A stretch of DNA of 60,000 nucleotides from Cryptomeria japonica (lineage: Eukaryota; Streptophyta; Pinopsida; Cupressales; Cupressaceae), in assembly GCF_030272615.1 (NCBI RefSeq), contig NC_081410.1, positions 124,497,140-124,557,139 of the forward strand. The letters run 5' to 3'. Shown here in pieces: positions 12,041-22,575 of this stretch. The notes below the pieces were generated by a model. The model ran no database searches and was not told the DNA's origin. It saw nothing but the letters and a program-made list of their open reading frames with translations. Made by a program: the position numbers and the translations under genes. Every line of letters begins with the position of its first letter. The stretch's first letter is position 1.

Positions 12041-12863
12041 TGCTCTGGCCAGAGACTTTAGACTCATCCGGACCATCCGAGTCCTGAGCCACTCTCTAAA
12101 GACTACACTCCCCTACTAGGAGTGCACTGAGGTCACCGTCCTTAAGAGTATTAAAATAATTACATAAACAAGCTTGAGTTCCACCTTGAAATTCGGTATA
12201 AAGCCTCGAGAAGTCAAGCGGATCCATACGGGATTCCTTCTGAGTATTTGATTAAAAGGCCAAGGAGCTTCAAGAACCAACTACTCACCCATAACCAATC
12301 CTAATCCCCATCCCCGAATGCCCAAGTACAAGGGACAACTTCGTCCCTAGACTGCCTACATACCCGTTTCGGTATGGGATCAAGGCGTAAAGTATGTAGT
12401 TCTGGTTTCTAACTATGGTTTAATGTAAACTGTTTGGTGGGTACACAACCCTTTCTAGGGTCAATGTCCCAGATAGTTTCTCTGCGGTTGCTACCCACGA
12501 TGGTAGCTCTATAGCAAAAAGGCTCAAGGTGGCCTTCTGCTTGTGCCCTAAAATAACTAATCCTATTTCCTATTAAATAAGTCACCCTTAATCCATTTTT
12601 ATTCGCTGGATTCCATCAAGATAAAAATATATATCCAAAATCATCACTCACAACCAGACCCTAAAGGGGGTTTCCTAAGGTTATTTGAGTGAATGTAAAT
12701 TTATTTAAGATTTATCTTTTTAGATTATCGATCCAAGGGGGATTACCCACCCCTTGGATTTTTAACTTCTAAATGACCCTTATTACTCCCCTACGATTTA
12801 GAGGGATGATGCCATAGATGTCGTTGTTGTAGCGTTGTTAGGCGTTAAGTGCAGTAGTTCAAC

Positions 12864-12867
12864 ATGA
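12864..12867 (+). repeat. Left target site duplication of T
   Basis: ATGA directly precedes the left end of T. The right copy is ACGA (31,547-31,550) and the empty site in the other LTR is ACGA (57,752-57,755), so the left copy carries one C-to-T change. A 5-bp duplication (CATGA/CACGA) is possible if the last C before 31,547 belongs to the flank. Confidence 0.8.
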
Positions 12868-12900
12868 GGGTATATGCATGAAGTTGTGGTACCAAAAAGG
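12868..12900 (+). repeat. T left terminal inverted repeat
   Basis: 33 bp starting GGGTATATGCATG. It pairs with 31,514-31,546 with four mismatches (positions 7, 12, 13 and 31 of the repeat). Beyond it the two ends diverge. Confidence 0.85.
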
Positions 12901-12942
12901 TGCTAGACTTAAAAAAAAATTTAAAAAGCGCATAAGGTGCAC

Positions 12943-12997
12943 GCACTATAGGGCGTGCACCCTATAGTGCACATGCCTTATAAGGTGTGTACCTTAT
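12943..12997 (+). repeat. Two adjacent perfect hairpins next to the left end of T
   Basis: GCACTATAGGG (12,943-12,953) and CCCTATAGTGC (12,960-12,970) form a perfect 11-bp stem with a 6-base loop. Next, ATAAGGT (12,980-12,986) and ACCTTAT (12,991-12,997) form a 7-bp stem with a GTGT loop. The surrounding TGCACG/CGTGCA words add further dyad symmetry. They could be transposase-binding sites or part of the gene A promoter; neither is shown. Confidence 0.8.
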
Positions 12998-13270
12998 GTG
13001 CATTGTAAACCTCAAAAAAACCTTGCTTCGCATTTTGGATGCATTCTACATTCCAAACCCACGTTTTGGCATTTTTGGGTGCTATTTTCTTGGGCTTGCC
13101 CTTTGTAAAAGCTTGAAATTGGGCACTAAGTTGTCCATCTCTCATCAAAATACCACCACGCCATCGAAGAGCTCGAAGAGGTATGTATTTTTATTTTCTT
13201 ATTATCATTTTTTTTGATTAATTTGAAGATTAAACTAGGTTTATTGATTTAAATTTATTTTCATTTTCAG

Positions 13271-15147
13271 GAAATGAGATTAGACAAGAAAATGTTGAAA
13301 ACACTCAATCACCTCCTCATGAAGACCATATTGAAGAAGAAGCATATCAATCAGCTCCTCATGAAGACCATATTGAAGAAGAAGCACATCAAGAACCTCC
13401 TACAATCCCTAGACACCCCATAGGTACACAAGAAAACCTATTAGGTCAAATAGAAAATAGCCAAAAAGAGCTTGAAGGTTTAATCACAAGGCTAAAAGAT
13501 CCCACTGGAACAAACTCCCATAGGACAAACCTTGCCAGTTCTTTGAAATCTATTGTATCTCACATACAATCTGTGAGTGGGCAAATAAATTTTTGGTCCT
13601 GTAAGAAGGAAGAACAAAAGAAATTTTATGCTGACAAATTATCATATGCAGCAACGAAGAAAAAGAAAATTAATAAATTTGACTTTTGTGCTCTTTTTAC
13701 GGACCCCCGAACAGATCAACCTTTACACCCTGGATGTAGGAGATTCCCTATTCATTGGTGTCATCATGAAGGGGTTAAGAACAATTTTTGGGATATGTGG
13801 TGGATGGTATTTGATCAGCCCCCATGCAATAATCATGAGGTACCCCAATACTTTTTGAGAAAACTGTACTGTGAGTTTGTCCTTAATGAGATCCCAAACT
13901 ATTTTGATTTTCTAGATTTTCAAAGTAGAGGTGGGGGTTCCTCGCATGATAGAGAGGGTGCACAACGTGATCCAAATCTCCCACCAAGACCCTTGGCCAG
14001 ACCTATGGTAGAGCATGTTATTAATCCTTCCATTATGAAGGAGAGTATTGAGGTCGAAACTCTAGACTCGATTAGCTCACTCACTCAGACCCTTATACAG
14101 TATGCTAGTCCTCTAGTAGAGGGTGATGCGAGTGATGATGTTGATTCTTCTAGGCATCAAGTTCCAGCTCATTTTTGTCGATCTTGTGGTTCTCTTTGCA
14201 CTTATGATCCTAATAGTTCTGAGAATGCATGTGCACGAGCAGAGTTTGCTACAGAGAACATTGTCATGACATAATCCTTGCTGAATGAAACATTTGGCAT
14301 TGATACCTAGGTGAATTTCATTACAAGTTCATTTCATTCTTTTTATTAAATCTTATATGTAAATTTGAGAATATATCTAAATTAGTAAATTATTATGATA
14401 AAAAATCAGGGTCAAAGTGTTCACAATACTAGCAACATTCCTACAACACCCTTTTTCACTACTTCGTCGACTCCACAAGTATACAACGAGTGAAAAAATA
14501 TAATTATTATATGTAGATAGTTGAACCTTATGTGAATGATTTTCTAATTACTTATTTTGGATGTCAAATAGTTTGATGCTAGAGCTTCAACATCAACACC
14601 TCGTAGTGTATTTCATCGACAATCTTTCACCCAGGTAAACAATTTATCTTTAATGTTGTTATTAAATAATATAGATAGTTTTGGAGATTAATCAATATAC
14701 TTTGTTTAATTTTCAGATGTTGAATTTAGAGACTCGTCCTACTGTCCGTGCGTCAATGGAGCGCGGTGTTGCTGCAACAGTAGCAAGTTCATCTACTTTA
14801 ATAGAAGTATGAGACATATTTGTAAATTTAGCATTACATTTGTTATCTTATTAATATGTTATTGAAAATTTTAACGACACTTGTATTTAGTTTAATTTAT
14901 ATTGTGATGCTTACAGGAGGGGCTTGTCACTCCAGATCATGAACGTGCACCTGTTGTGGATGAACATCATGATTATTTGTATGTGGTAAGTGACTATTCT
15001 ATTATATGTCATTCTAAAATTCAATTTTTGTATATGCTAACATCATTCTTTTCATTGTATCAGGTGGAGTTACAAAAAAGTCTGGAGAGGAGGTCGAGTG
15101 GACGTACTCAAAAGACACTTGCAACATATACATCTCCATCCCCTTGA
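13271..15147 (+). pseudogene. Gene A of T: six-exon gene of unknown function
   Basis: Exons: 13,271-14,310, 14,410-14,478, 14,572-14,634, 14,717-14,806, 14,917-14,985 and 15,064-15,147. Each intron has GT and AG ends, and all five downstream junctions are phase 0, which strongly supports the model. The stop is TGA at 15,145. The acceptor at 13,270 implies an upstream exon, perhaps ending at 13,180 before GTATGT, but its frame does not join cleanly. The protein has an acidic repeat (PHEDHIEEEA, twice), a central W/C/H-rich domain (TDPRTDQPLHPGCRRFPIHW, NNFWDMWWMVFD, YFLRKLYCEFVLNEIPNYF), a C-R-S-C-GSLC segment and a Ser/Thr-rich tail. Two in-frame stops in the large exon (TAA at 14,272, TAG at 14,308) both fit C-to-T decay of Gln codons. 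I recognise no family. Its place inside T, facing gene B, suggests an accessory transposition protein or a captured gene. Confidence 0.7.
13311..13406 (+). repeat. 48-bp intragenic duplication in gene A
   Basis: Two nearly identical 48-bp units encode P-H-E-D-H-I-E-E-E-A followed by Y/H-Q in the N-terminal acidic region of gene A. Confidence 0.85.
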
Positions 15148-15210
15148 TAGGCAAAGATATCTCATGATCTGTTTCCTTCCCCTAGAGGGAAATGAATAGA
15201 ATAGGGTCCT

Positions 15211-15540
15211 ATGTTGTATGCCTATATGGCAATTTTGAACATATGTTTTGTATTACGAATATGTGACATTCTATCGCCATATGGCTTTTGGCAAGCTCCT
15301 ATTTGACTTTATTGGATACCATGTTGTATGCCTATATGGCAAATTTGAACATATGTTTTGTATTATGAGTATGTAACATTCTATGTCCATATGGCTTTTG
15401 GCAAGCCCCTATTTGACTTTATTGGATATCATGTTCTATGCCTTTATAGCAATTTTGAACATATGTTTTGTTTTATGAATATGTGAAATTCTAAGTCCAT
15501 ATGGCTTTTGGCAAGCCTATTTGTTTGTATTGGATATATT
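15211..15540 (+). repeat. 110-bp tandem repeat, three units
   Basis: Units start near 15,211, 15,321 and 15,431 with ATGTTGTATGCCTATATGGC and contain AACATATGTTTTGTATTA and CATATGGCTTTTGGCAAGC. The array lies just 3' of gene A and is non-coding. Confidence 0.9.
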
Positions 15541-15706
15541 TGATAGTTTTAACGGTATACAATGTTGCATGGATTTGTAGCTTTTAGGTTAATGCAAATC
15601 ATTTATCATGGTTATCCATAATTGCAGTACAAATGAGTAGATGAAAAATTGCACAAAGTTTATTATTACTTAAGCTTTGAACCTAAATGTGTGTTTGTAA
15701 TCCAAG

Positions 15707-18640
15707 ACACAAGCCACCCCAATGCGTACGAGCTGATAGTTTGGTGCCACAACACGACCTCGCAGGATCAGATGGATCATTCTTCTGATGAACAAGCACG
15801 GAGAAACATGATGCCGAATATTGACAACTTTGAGCAATTTGAGCACTTGGGCGATTTGGCTGCTAGGGTGTGGCCCGCAACGATCGGGCGAGTTGGGCAG
15901 AAAAAAGAAGGCATTCCTAGCATAAACCCGACCACCCTGACACGTACAAGTTGACAGTTCAGTGCCGCGATGAGTGTATTGAAAGATGGGGCATTGTGCA
16001 ACTTTTCATTAAACTCATTTGACGCTTTTTGTCGCAACCGAGAAAGAGTCGCCATGAGCAACTGGATCTGAGTCTACCGAAACTGAGAGAGGATTTTTTA
16101 GAGTGCCATAACACAACCCCGCAGGATCAGATGGATCGTTCTTATGATTAACGGGCACAGAGAAACGTGATGCCGAATATTGACAACTTTGAGCAATTTG
16201 AGCGCTTGGGCGATTTGGCTGCTAGGGTGTGGCCCGCATCGATCAGGCAAATTGGAGAGCAAAAAGAAGGCATTCCTAGCATAAACCTAGCCACCCCGAT
16301 GCATACAAGTTGATGATTTGGTGCCGCAATGAGCAGATTGAAAGATGGGCATTGTGCAACTTTTCATTGAAGTCATCTGACGCTTTTTGTTGCAACTGAG
16401 AAAGAGTCACCACGAGCAACTGGATCCGAGTCTACTAAAACTGAGAGAGGCTTTTTTGGAGTGTCATAACATGACCCCGTAGGATCAGACAGATCATTCT
16501 TATGATTAACGGGCACGAAGAAATGCGATGCCGAATATTGACAACTTTGAGCAATTTGAGCACTTGGGCGATTTGGCTGCTAGGGTGTGGCCCACAACAA
16601 TCGGGCGAGTTGGAGAGAAAAAAGAAGGCATTCCTAGTGTAAACCCGACCACCTTGACACGTACAAGCTGATGGTTCGGTGCCACGAGGAGCGGATTGAA
16701 AGATGGGGCATTGTGCAACTTTTCATTGAACTCATTTGACGCTTTTTGTCGCAACCGAGAAAGAGTCACCACGAGCAACTGGATCCGAGTCTATCGAAAT
16801 CGAGAGAGGATTTTTTAGAGTGCCATAACATGACCCCGTAGGATTAGACAAATTGTTCTTATGATTATCGGGCACGAAGAAACATGATGTCAAATATTGA
16901 CAACTTTGAGCAATTTGAGCACTTGGGCGATTTGGCTGCTAGGTTGTGGCCTGCAATGATCAGGCGAGTTGGAGAGCAAAAAGAAGGAATTCCTAGCGTA
17001 AAACCGGCCACCCCGATGTGTACAAGTTGATGGTTCAGTGCCGCGACAAGCGGATTGAAAGATGGGGCATTGTACAACTTTTCATTGAAGTCATCTGACA
17101 CTTTTTGTCTCAACTGAGAAAGAGTCACCAGGAGCAACTGGATCTGAGTCTACCCAAACCGAGAGAGGCTTTTTTAGAGTGCCATAATAGGACCCCGTAG
17201 GATCAGACAGATCATTCTTATGATTAACGAACATGGAGAAACACGATGCCGAATATTGACAACTTTGGGCAATTTGAGCACTTGGGCGATTTGGCTGCTA
17301 GGGTGTGGCTTGCAACGATCGGGCGAGTTGGAGAGAAAAAAGAAGGAATTCCTAGCATGAAATTGTCCACCCTGATGCGTATGAGCTAACGGTTCGATGC
17401 CACGAGGAGCGGATTGAAAGATGGGGCATTGTGCAACTTTTCATTGAACTCATCTGACGCTTTTTGTCGCAACCGAGAAAGAGTCACCACGAGCAACTAG
17501 ATCTGAGTCTACCGAAACTGAGAGAGGCTTTTTTAGAGTGCCATAACATGACCCCATAGGATCAGATGGATCATTCTTATGATTAACAAGCATGGAGAAA
17601 CACGATGCCTAACATTGACAACTTTGAGCAATTTGAACACTTGGGCGATTTGGCTGCTAGGGTGTGGCCCGTAACGATCGGGCTAGTTGGAGAGAAAAAA
17701 GAAGGCATTCCCTAGCGTAAACCTGGCCACCCCGATGCGTACGAGCTGATGGTTTGGTGTCGCAATGAGCGGATTGAAAGATGGGGCATTGTGCAACTTT
17801 TCATTGAACTCATCTGACGCTTTTTGTCGCAACCGAGAAAGAGTCGCCACGAGCAACTGGATCCGAGTCTACCCAAACTGAGAGAGGCTTTTTTAGAGTG
17901 CCATAACACAACCCTACAGGATCAGATGGATCATTCTTATGATTAATGGGCATGGAGAAATGCGATACTAAATATTGACAACTTTGAGCAATTTGAGCGC
18001 TTGGGCGATTTGGCTGCTAGGGTGTGGCCTGCAACAATCAGGCGGGTTGGAGAGAAAAAAGAAGGCATTCCTAGCATAAAACTGGCCACCCCGACATGTA
18101 CAAGCTGATGGTTTGGTGTTGCGATGAGCGGATTGAAAGATGGGGCATTGTGCAACTTTTCATTGAAGTCATCTGACACTTTTTGTCGCAACCAAGAAAG
18201 AGTCGCCACGAGAAGCTAGATCTGAGTCTACTGAAACTGAGAGAGGCTTTTTTAGAATACCATAACATGACCCCGCAGGATCAAACAGATCATTCTTATG
18301 ATTAACGGGCACGGAGAAACACAATGACGAATATTGACAACTTTGAGCAATTTGAGCACTTGGGTGATTTGGCTGCTAGGGTGTGGCCCGCAACGATCGG
18401 GTGAGTTGGAGGGAAAAAAGAAGGAATTCCTAGCGTAAACCTGACCACCCTGACACATACGAGCTGACGGTTCGGTGTCACGACGAGTAGATTGAAAGAT
18501 GGGGCATTGTACAACTTTTCATTGAACTCATCCGACGCTTTTTGTCGCAACTGAGAAAGAGTCGCCACGAGCAACTGGATCTGAGTCTACCCAAACCGAG
18601 AGAGGCTTTTTTAGAGTGCCATAACACAACCCCACAAGAT
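15707..18640 (-). repeat. 359-bp satellite-like array, eight units
   Basis: The word GACAACTTTG recurs at 15,823, 16,182, 16,540, 16,899, 17,258, 17,617, 17,977 and 18,336, giving spacings of 358-360 bp. The first unit has an internal deletion joining TTTGGTGCC to ACAACACGACC. The array fills the space between the 3' ends of genes A and B. It is GC- and CpG-richer than its surroundings, and most unit differences are transitions. On the minus strand several units keep an open frame of 88-94 aa (LRQKASDEFNEKLHNAPSFN, then KSPKCSNCSKLSIF). It is not recognised as a protein and each unit has its own stop, so coding is doubtful. Confidence 0.93.
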
Positions 18641-18946
18641 TAGATGGATCATTATTACATGTCACTAACATCAAGAAAAACCATGCCAAATTTTGATAAT
18701 TTTTCACACTTTGAGTGATTGACAACAAATGAGCATTTTTTACATCTTTTACCATATTAGCAGGGTATACTTCACGAAATGATCCCATGTGATCTCTAAT
18801 GGTCCAAAATGACATTATTTACATAAAATCACACAAAACAAGACAAAAACATAATTTTTTATATTACAATGCCTCGAGTAGTCAAAAATACAAGTCATGT
18901 ACATATATCCAAATAAGATTGATATTACAATTTTTTACATTTACTT
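18641..18946. other. Spacer between the 359-bp array and the gene B stop
   Basis: AT-rich 3' flank of gene B. The minus-strand open frame that enters the first array unit (FWTIRDHMGSFREV and on) has no recognised motif. A polyadenylation signal cannot be picked out with confidence. Confidence 0.4.
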
Positions 18947-19332
18947 TTAATCCAATGAACCATCTGGATCTATTCTACTCTTTATCGTGTCTAGTATGGC
19001 CTCATGGTCAGACTCAGGAACCTTCCATAGGTTCTTGTTTAGTGGTCTACCCCCATATTTGATCAAATGAACATTTGAAGCTACAACAAGGTTAGAATAA
19101 TGAAGAATCTTCCTATGTGTCTCAAAATCCTTGAACAACCACAAGTTAGACTTCTTCACTAGGTACCTTCTAAGCCATGTTCCAGTAACAACTACTGATC
19201 CTATGGGGTACTCAATATTTTCTCCATCTACCACAGGGTGATCCAATTTCTTTTTTGTGTCCACACAATGACACAGGTAATAATATGTTCCTTCTTCATT
19301 GTCTTCAGCTGCAATTACTACATAAACATGCC

Positions 19333-19414
19333 CTGCAATGATAAAGTGAGAAGAATTTAGCAAACAACTAAGGTAAAATATTAAAGTATAAAAAATTGCA
19401 TGTGGATAATTTAC
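19333..19414 (-). other. Gene B intron 2
   Basis: 82-nt GT..AG intron (donor GTAAATTATCC, acceptor TTATCATTGCAG). Splicing joins VQP to HVYVVIAAED in frame through a split codon (A/GG). Confidence 0.75.
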
Positions 19415-19666
19415 TTGGTTGGACTAAATCTGACACATGGTCAAAGTCAATTGATGCTTCCATCTGTGTGAGTTGTAGTGCACTCGGAGGTCGGTATGTC
19501 TCAAGTGGGATTAGAGGTCTCATACACCATTCGTCCACCCACTCCTTTGACTCAAAGTCATTATAGGCAACATCTCTACATGAAGAACAATAACATGCCA
19601 TCCGTCGCGTATGGATAGTCCATGAACCTGCATTAGAGCTTTTGAAAGAGTGTAGCTCACTTGATC

Positions 19667-19747
19667 CTGTCAATGTATAACAACTTTCTAATTTTGCAAT
19701 GTTAGTATCATCTACCAACCAAAAAAATCTGTGAACTAAAGACTTAC
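19667..19747 (-). other. Gene B intron 1
   Basis: 81-nt GT..AG intron (donor GTAAGT, acceptor ATTGACAG). Splicing joins IGPRNQ to GSSELHSFKS in frame through a split glycine codon (G/GA). Confidence 0.8.
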
Positions 19748-19900
19748 CTTGATTACGTGGACCAATTGTACCATTGCACCATTGAACAATTGATTTTGTA
19801 TCTTTCAAGTTTGCATTCCCTTTGTACTTTAACTCTTCTCATGCTAAAGCTCTTTTAATACATGCTCTTGCACCATCATGCTCCCCTTTTCCATGCCCAG

Positions 19901-20248
19901 TGTTGAAATGTGGCGACTGATCAGCAAAGTACTGTACACTCAACACATTTTTCGTTGATGAAAACTGACATTGTAATTAAACCCTAAAAAGGTTGTCTTT
20001 GTTTGTTGCCCTAAAAACACATGTTATAAGCGGTTGGGATGCTTAAGGCATTGTAAGATTGATGTATTGTTTTTGCTGGATAATAAGAAAGATTGGACGG
20101 CTGTGTATGGTGGACGTAACCCATTCTGGGTGAACCACGTTAAATCTCTATGTTATCTGTGTCCTGTTTTATTTCTTTATCTTTTGTATTTAAATCTGCA
20201 TATAATTGTTAGTTCATATTTGCTTCAGATCTGCTTGAAACCCTAACA
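19901..20248 (+). repeat. Copia 5' LTR
   Basis: 348 bp, TGTTGAAATG...CCCTAACA. Lacks the 52-bp GC-rich segment (TATCCTCGCCGGGGTACGGG and on) found at 24,418-24,469 in the 3' LTR. Confidence 0.96.
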
Positions 20249-20250
20249 AT

Positions 20251-20262
20251 TGGTATCAGAGC
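20251..20262 (+). other. Copia primer-binding site (tRNA-iMet)
   Basis: TGGTATCAGAGC, two bases after the LTR end, complementary to the 3' end of initiator tRNA-Met. Confidence 0.95.
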
Positions 20263-20308
20263 GAGGTTTTCTGTAAATTGGTAGGACTTTTAGATTTGAG
20301 TGGGAGCA

Positions 20309-21183
20309 ATGGAGGATTCCAAATTCAAGGTTGAAAAGTTTAACGGCTAGAATTATCAGTTATGGAAAATGCAGATGGAGGATTACCTGTATCAAAAGGA
20401 TTTGTGGCGGCCATTGGAAGGAAAGGCAAAGAAACCAACCACAATGTCAGATGAAGAGTGGGTAATTTTAGATAGAAAGGCACTGGGATCCATTCGATTA
20501 TGCTTTGCACCATCTATAGCATTCAATATAACAGAAGCAAAAACGACTATAGATTTGATGGCAACATTGGCTAAGTTGTATAAGAAACCCTCGGCTTCGA
20601 ATAAGGTATTTCTTATGAAGCGTTTGTTTAATTTGAAAATGAGTGAGGGAGGATCTGTAGCAGAGCACTTAAATGAATTTAATATAATTACCAGTCAATT
20701 GTCTTTGGTAAAAATTACCTTTGCAGAAGAGGTTAGGGCTCTCTTGATTTTATGTTCTTTGCCAGAAAGCTAGAATAGCTTGGTTATGGTTGTAAGTAAC
20801 TTTGTCTCTGGTAAAAATACTTTGGTATTTGATGATATTGTTGGTGTTATCCTAAGCGAGGAAATGTGAAGGAAAAGCATAGGTGAGACTTCAACATCAT
20901 CGGGTAGTGTTTTGAATGTGGAGAACAGAGGAAGATCAAAGGAAAGAGGAAAAGGCCCTGGGAATGAGAAGTCACGAGGGAAGTCAAAGAAAGGACGCTC
21001 TCAATCTAGAGGAAAGAAAGATTGCTGGTACTGCGGAAAGCCTGGTCATCTAAAGAAAGACTATTGGACTCGAAAAAACAAAGAAGGAGACAAAAATGAA
21101 AATGACAGTAAGGAAGCTAATATTGCAAGTAATACTTTACAAGATGCTTTAATCTTATGTTTGGATAATGTTAATGATTCCTA
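20309..21183 (+). pseudogene. Copia gag
   Basis: Starts MEDSKFKVEKFNG and reads through a TAG (20,348; Trp expected in FNGxNYxLW). The UBN2/Retrotran_gag_2 region follows: YQLWKMQMEDYL, the ALGSIRLC helix, LFNLKMSEGGSVAEHLNEFN. Further stops are at 20,771 (TAG) and 20,867 (TGA). The nucleocapsid part is basic, with one zinc knuckle CWYCGKPGHLKKDYW in which the last Cys is Tyr (TAT, fits TGT to TAT), so metal binding would be lost. Gag would form the capsid of the virus-like particle. The protein is non-functional as it stands. Confidence 0.9.
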
Positions 21184-22575
21184 GGTAATAGATTCTAGGG
21201 CTTCATTTCATGCTACACCCCATAGAAAATATTTTCTAGATTATATTCAAGGTGATTTTGGATAGGTATATTTGGGTGATGATGAGCCCTGTCAAATTGT
21301 TGGAAAAGGAAAGATAAAGATCAAGTTGCAGAATGGTAATGATTGGTTTCTGCAGGAGGTAAGACATGTTCCTAATTTAAGAAGAAATTTAATTTCTGTA
21401 GGGAAACTAGGTAGTGAAGGTTGCATAGTTACCTTCTCAGATAGTATGTGGAAGGTCACTAAAGGATCATTAGTAGTAGCTAAAGGTGCGAAAGTAGACA
21501 CATTATATCTGTGTACTGGTAACACTTACTCTACCTTAGTTGCTATAGATAAAGTTACTGTAGGGACAACAACAATAAATGTTGCAAGAACAGATTAGAT
21601 AATGTGGCACCATAGGCTTGGGCACATGAGTGAGAAAGGGATGAAAATCCTTCACTCCAAAAATCTATTGCCAGGACTAACGAAGATTGATTTAGAGTTA
21701 TGTGAAAACTGTGTTTATGGTAAACAAAAAAGAGTCAGATTTCTCAAGGTTGGGAAAGAGAAACAGAGTGAGAAGTTAGAGCTTGTACATTCAGATGTAT
21801 GGGGATCGGCTCAGGTATCATCTCTTGGTGGCTCTTGTTATTATGTTATTTTTATTGATGACTCAACCAAAAAAACATGGGTATATTTCCTAAAACAAAA
21901 ATTAGATGTTTTTGAAACTTTTAAGAAATGGAAAGCTTTGGTTGAGAATGAGCTAGGAAAAAAATTGAAGTGTCTCAAATCGGATAATGGAGGTGAGTAT
22001 TGTAGCAAAGCATTTGAAGATTATTGTTCCTTAAATGGGATTCAAAGCAGAAGACAGTTCTAGGAACTCCACAGGAAAATGGTGTGTCAGAGAGAATGAA
22101 TAGGACTACCATGGAACGTGCGAGGAGCATGAGATTGCATGCTGGATTGCCCTTACATTTTTGGGAAGATGTTGTACATACTGCTGTCTATTTGATAAAT
22201 AGAGGACCTTCAACCCCTTTGGATGGTGGTATTCCAGAGGAGGCATGGACTGGTAAAAAGGTAAATTATTCTTTTCTAAAAACTTTTGGTTGCGAAGCTT
22301 TTGTCCATGTTGATAAAGAAAACAAAACCAAGCTTGATGCTAAATCTCATAAATGTACCTTTATTGGATATGGGATAGATGAATATGGCTATCGGTTATG
22401 GGATTTTGAAAATAAGAAAATAATTAGAAGTAGAGATGCTATATTCAATGAGAAGGTTATGTATAAAGAACAGATGCAAGAAAAGAAGCATGAACAGGAC
22501 AAACAAGAATATGTGGTGTTGGATGAGATTCCTAAAAATGAAATGCCACAGGTACTTGATGCTCAACAACAATAG
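21184..22575 (+). pseudogene. Copia protease and integrase region of pol
   Basis: Protease: VIDSRASFHAT at about 21,187, where the catalytic D-S-G is D-S-R (GGG to AGG). Stops are at 21,182 (TAG), 21,263 (TAG) and 21,596 (TAG). GAG-pre-integrase/integrase: MWHHRLGHMS with the zinc ligands H-H and C-E-N-C, then catalytic Asp in HSDVWG, Asp in KSDNGGEY and Glu in ENGVSERMNRT. A one-base frameshift near 22,050 (after NGIQ) separates the second Asp from the Glu. The integrase C-terminal part (FGCEAFVHV, CTFIGYG) is intact up to a TAG at 22,573. Integrase would insert the cDNA into host DNA. Confidence 0.92.

Larger units (their letters stand above)
11737..12867 (-). repeat. E2 3' LTR, segment 1
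   Basis: Starts TATAATAACCCACTTAAC and matches the 5' LTR from 56,568 to 57,755, except that the first 152 bp of the 5' LTR (56,416-56,567) have no counterpart here. The expected TG terminus reads TA. It ends in the target duplication of T. It includes a 21-bp minisatellite and the ACCCTTTCTAGGGTC region, both also present in the other LTR. Confidence 0.85.
18947..19895 (-). pseudogene. Gene B of T, 3' part (C-terminal third)
   Basis: The reading frame continues from 24,776 across the copia insertion: ...SEAG at the right side joins HGKGEHDGARACIKRALA on this side with no frame change. A TGA follows (fits CGA Arg), then EELKYKGN and further exons: to 19,748, 19,666-19,415 and 19,332 to the TAA at 18,947. 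The two introns (81 and 82 nt) have GT..AG ends and both are phase 1. The spliced protein has a Cys-rich patch (RRMACYCSSCRD), a W-rich block (ESKEWVDEWC) and a terminal domain with VYVVIAAEDNEEGTYYYLCHC and a conserved-looking GTWLRRYLVKK. In repetitive invertebrate proteins that I recall having a similar SDG..SQYKN core, an HGKG-D-GA block also follows; that comparison is from memory. Retained introns show this is a DNA copy, not a processed one. Confidence 0.8.

Noticed and set aside
12987-13217. Open frame of 76 aa as first exon of gene A
   Set aside because: It ends at a plausible donor (GTATGT at 13,181), but its frame does not join the next exon, and no domain supports it; left as unresolved.
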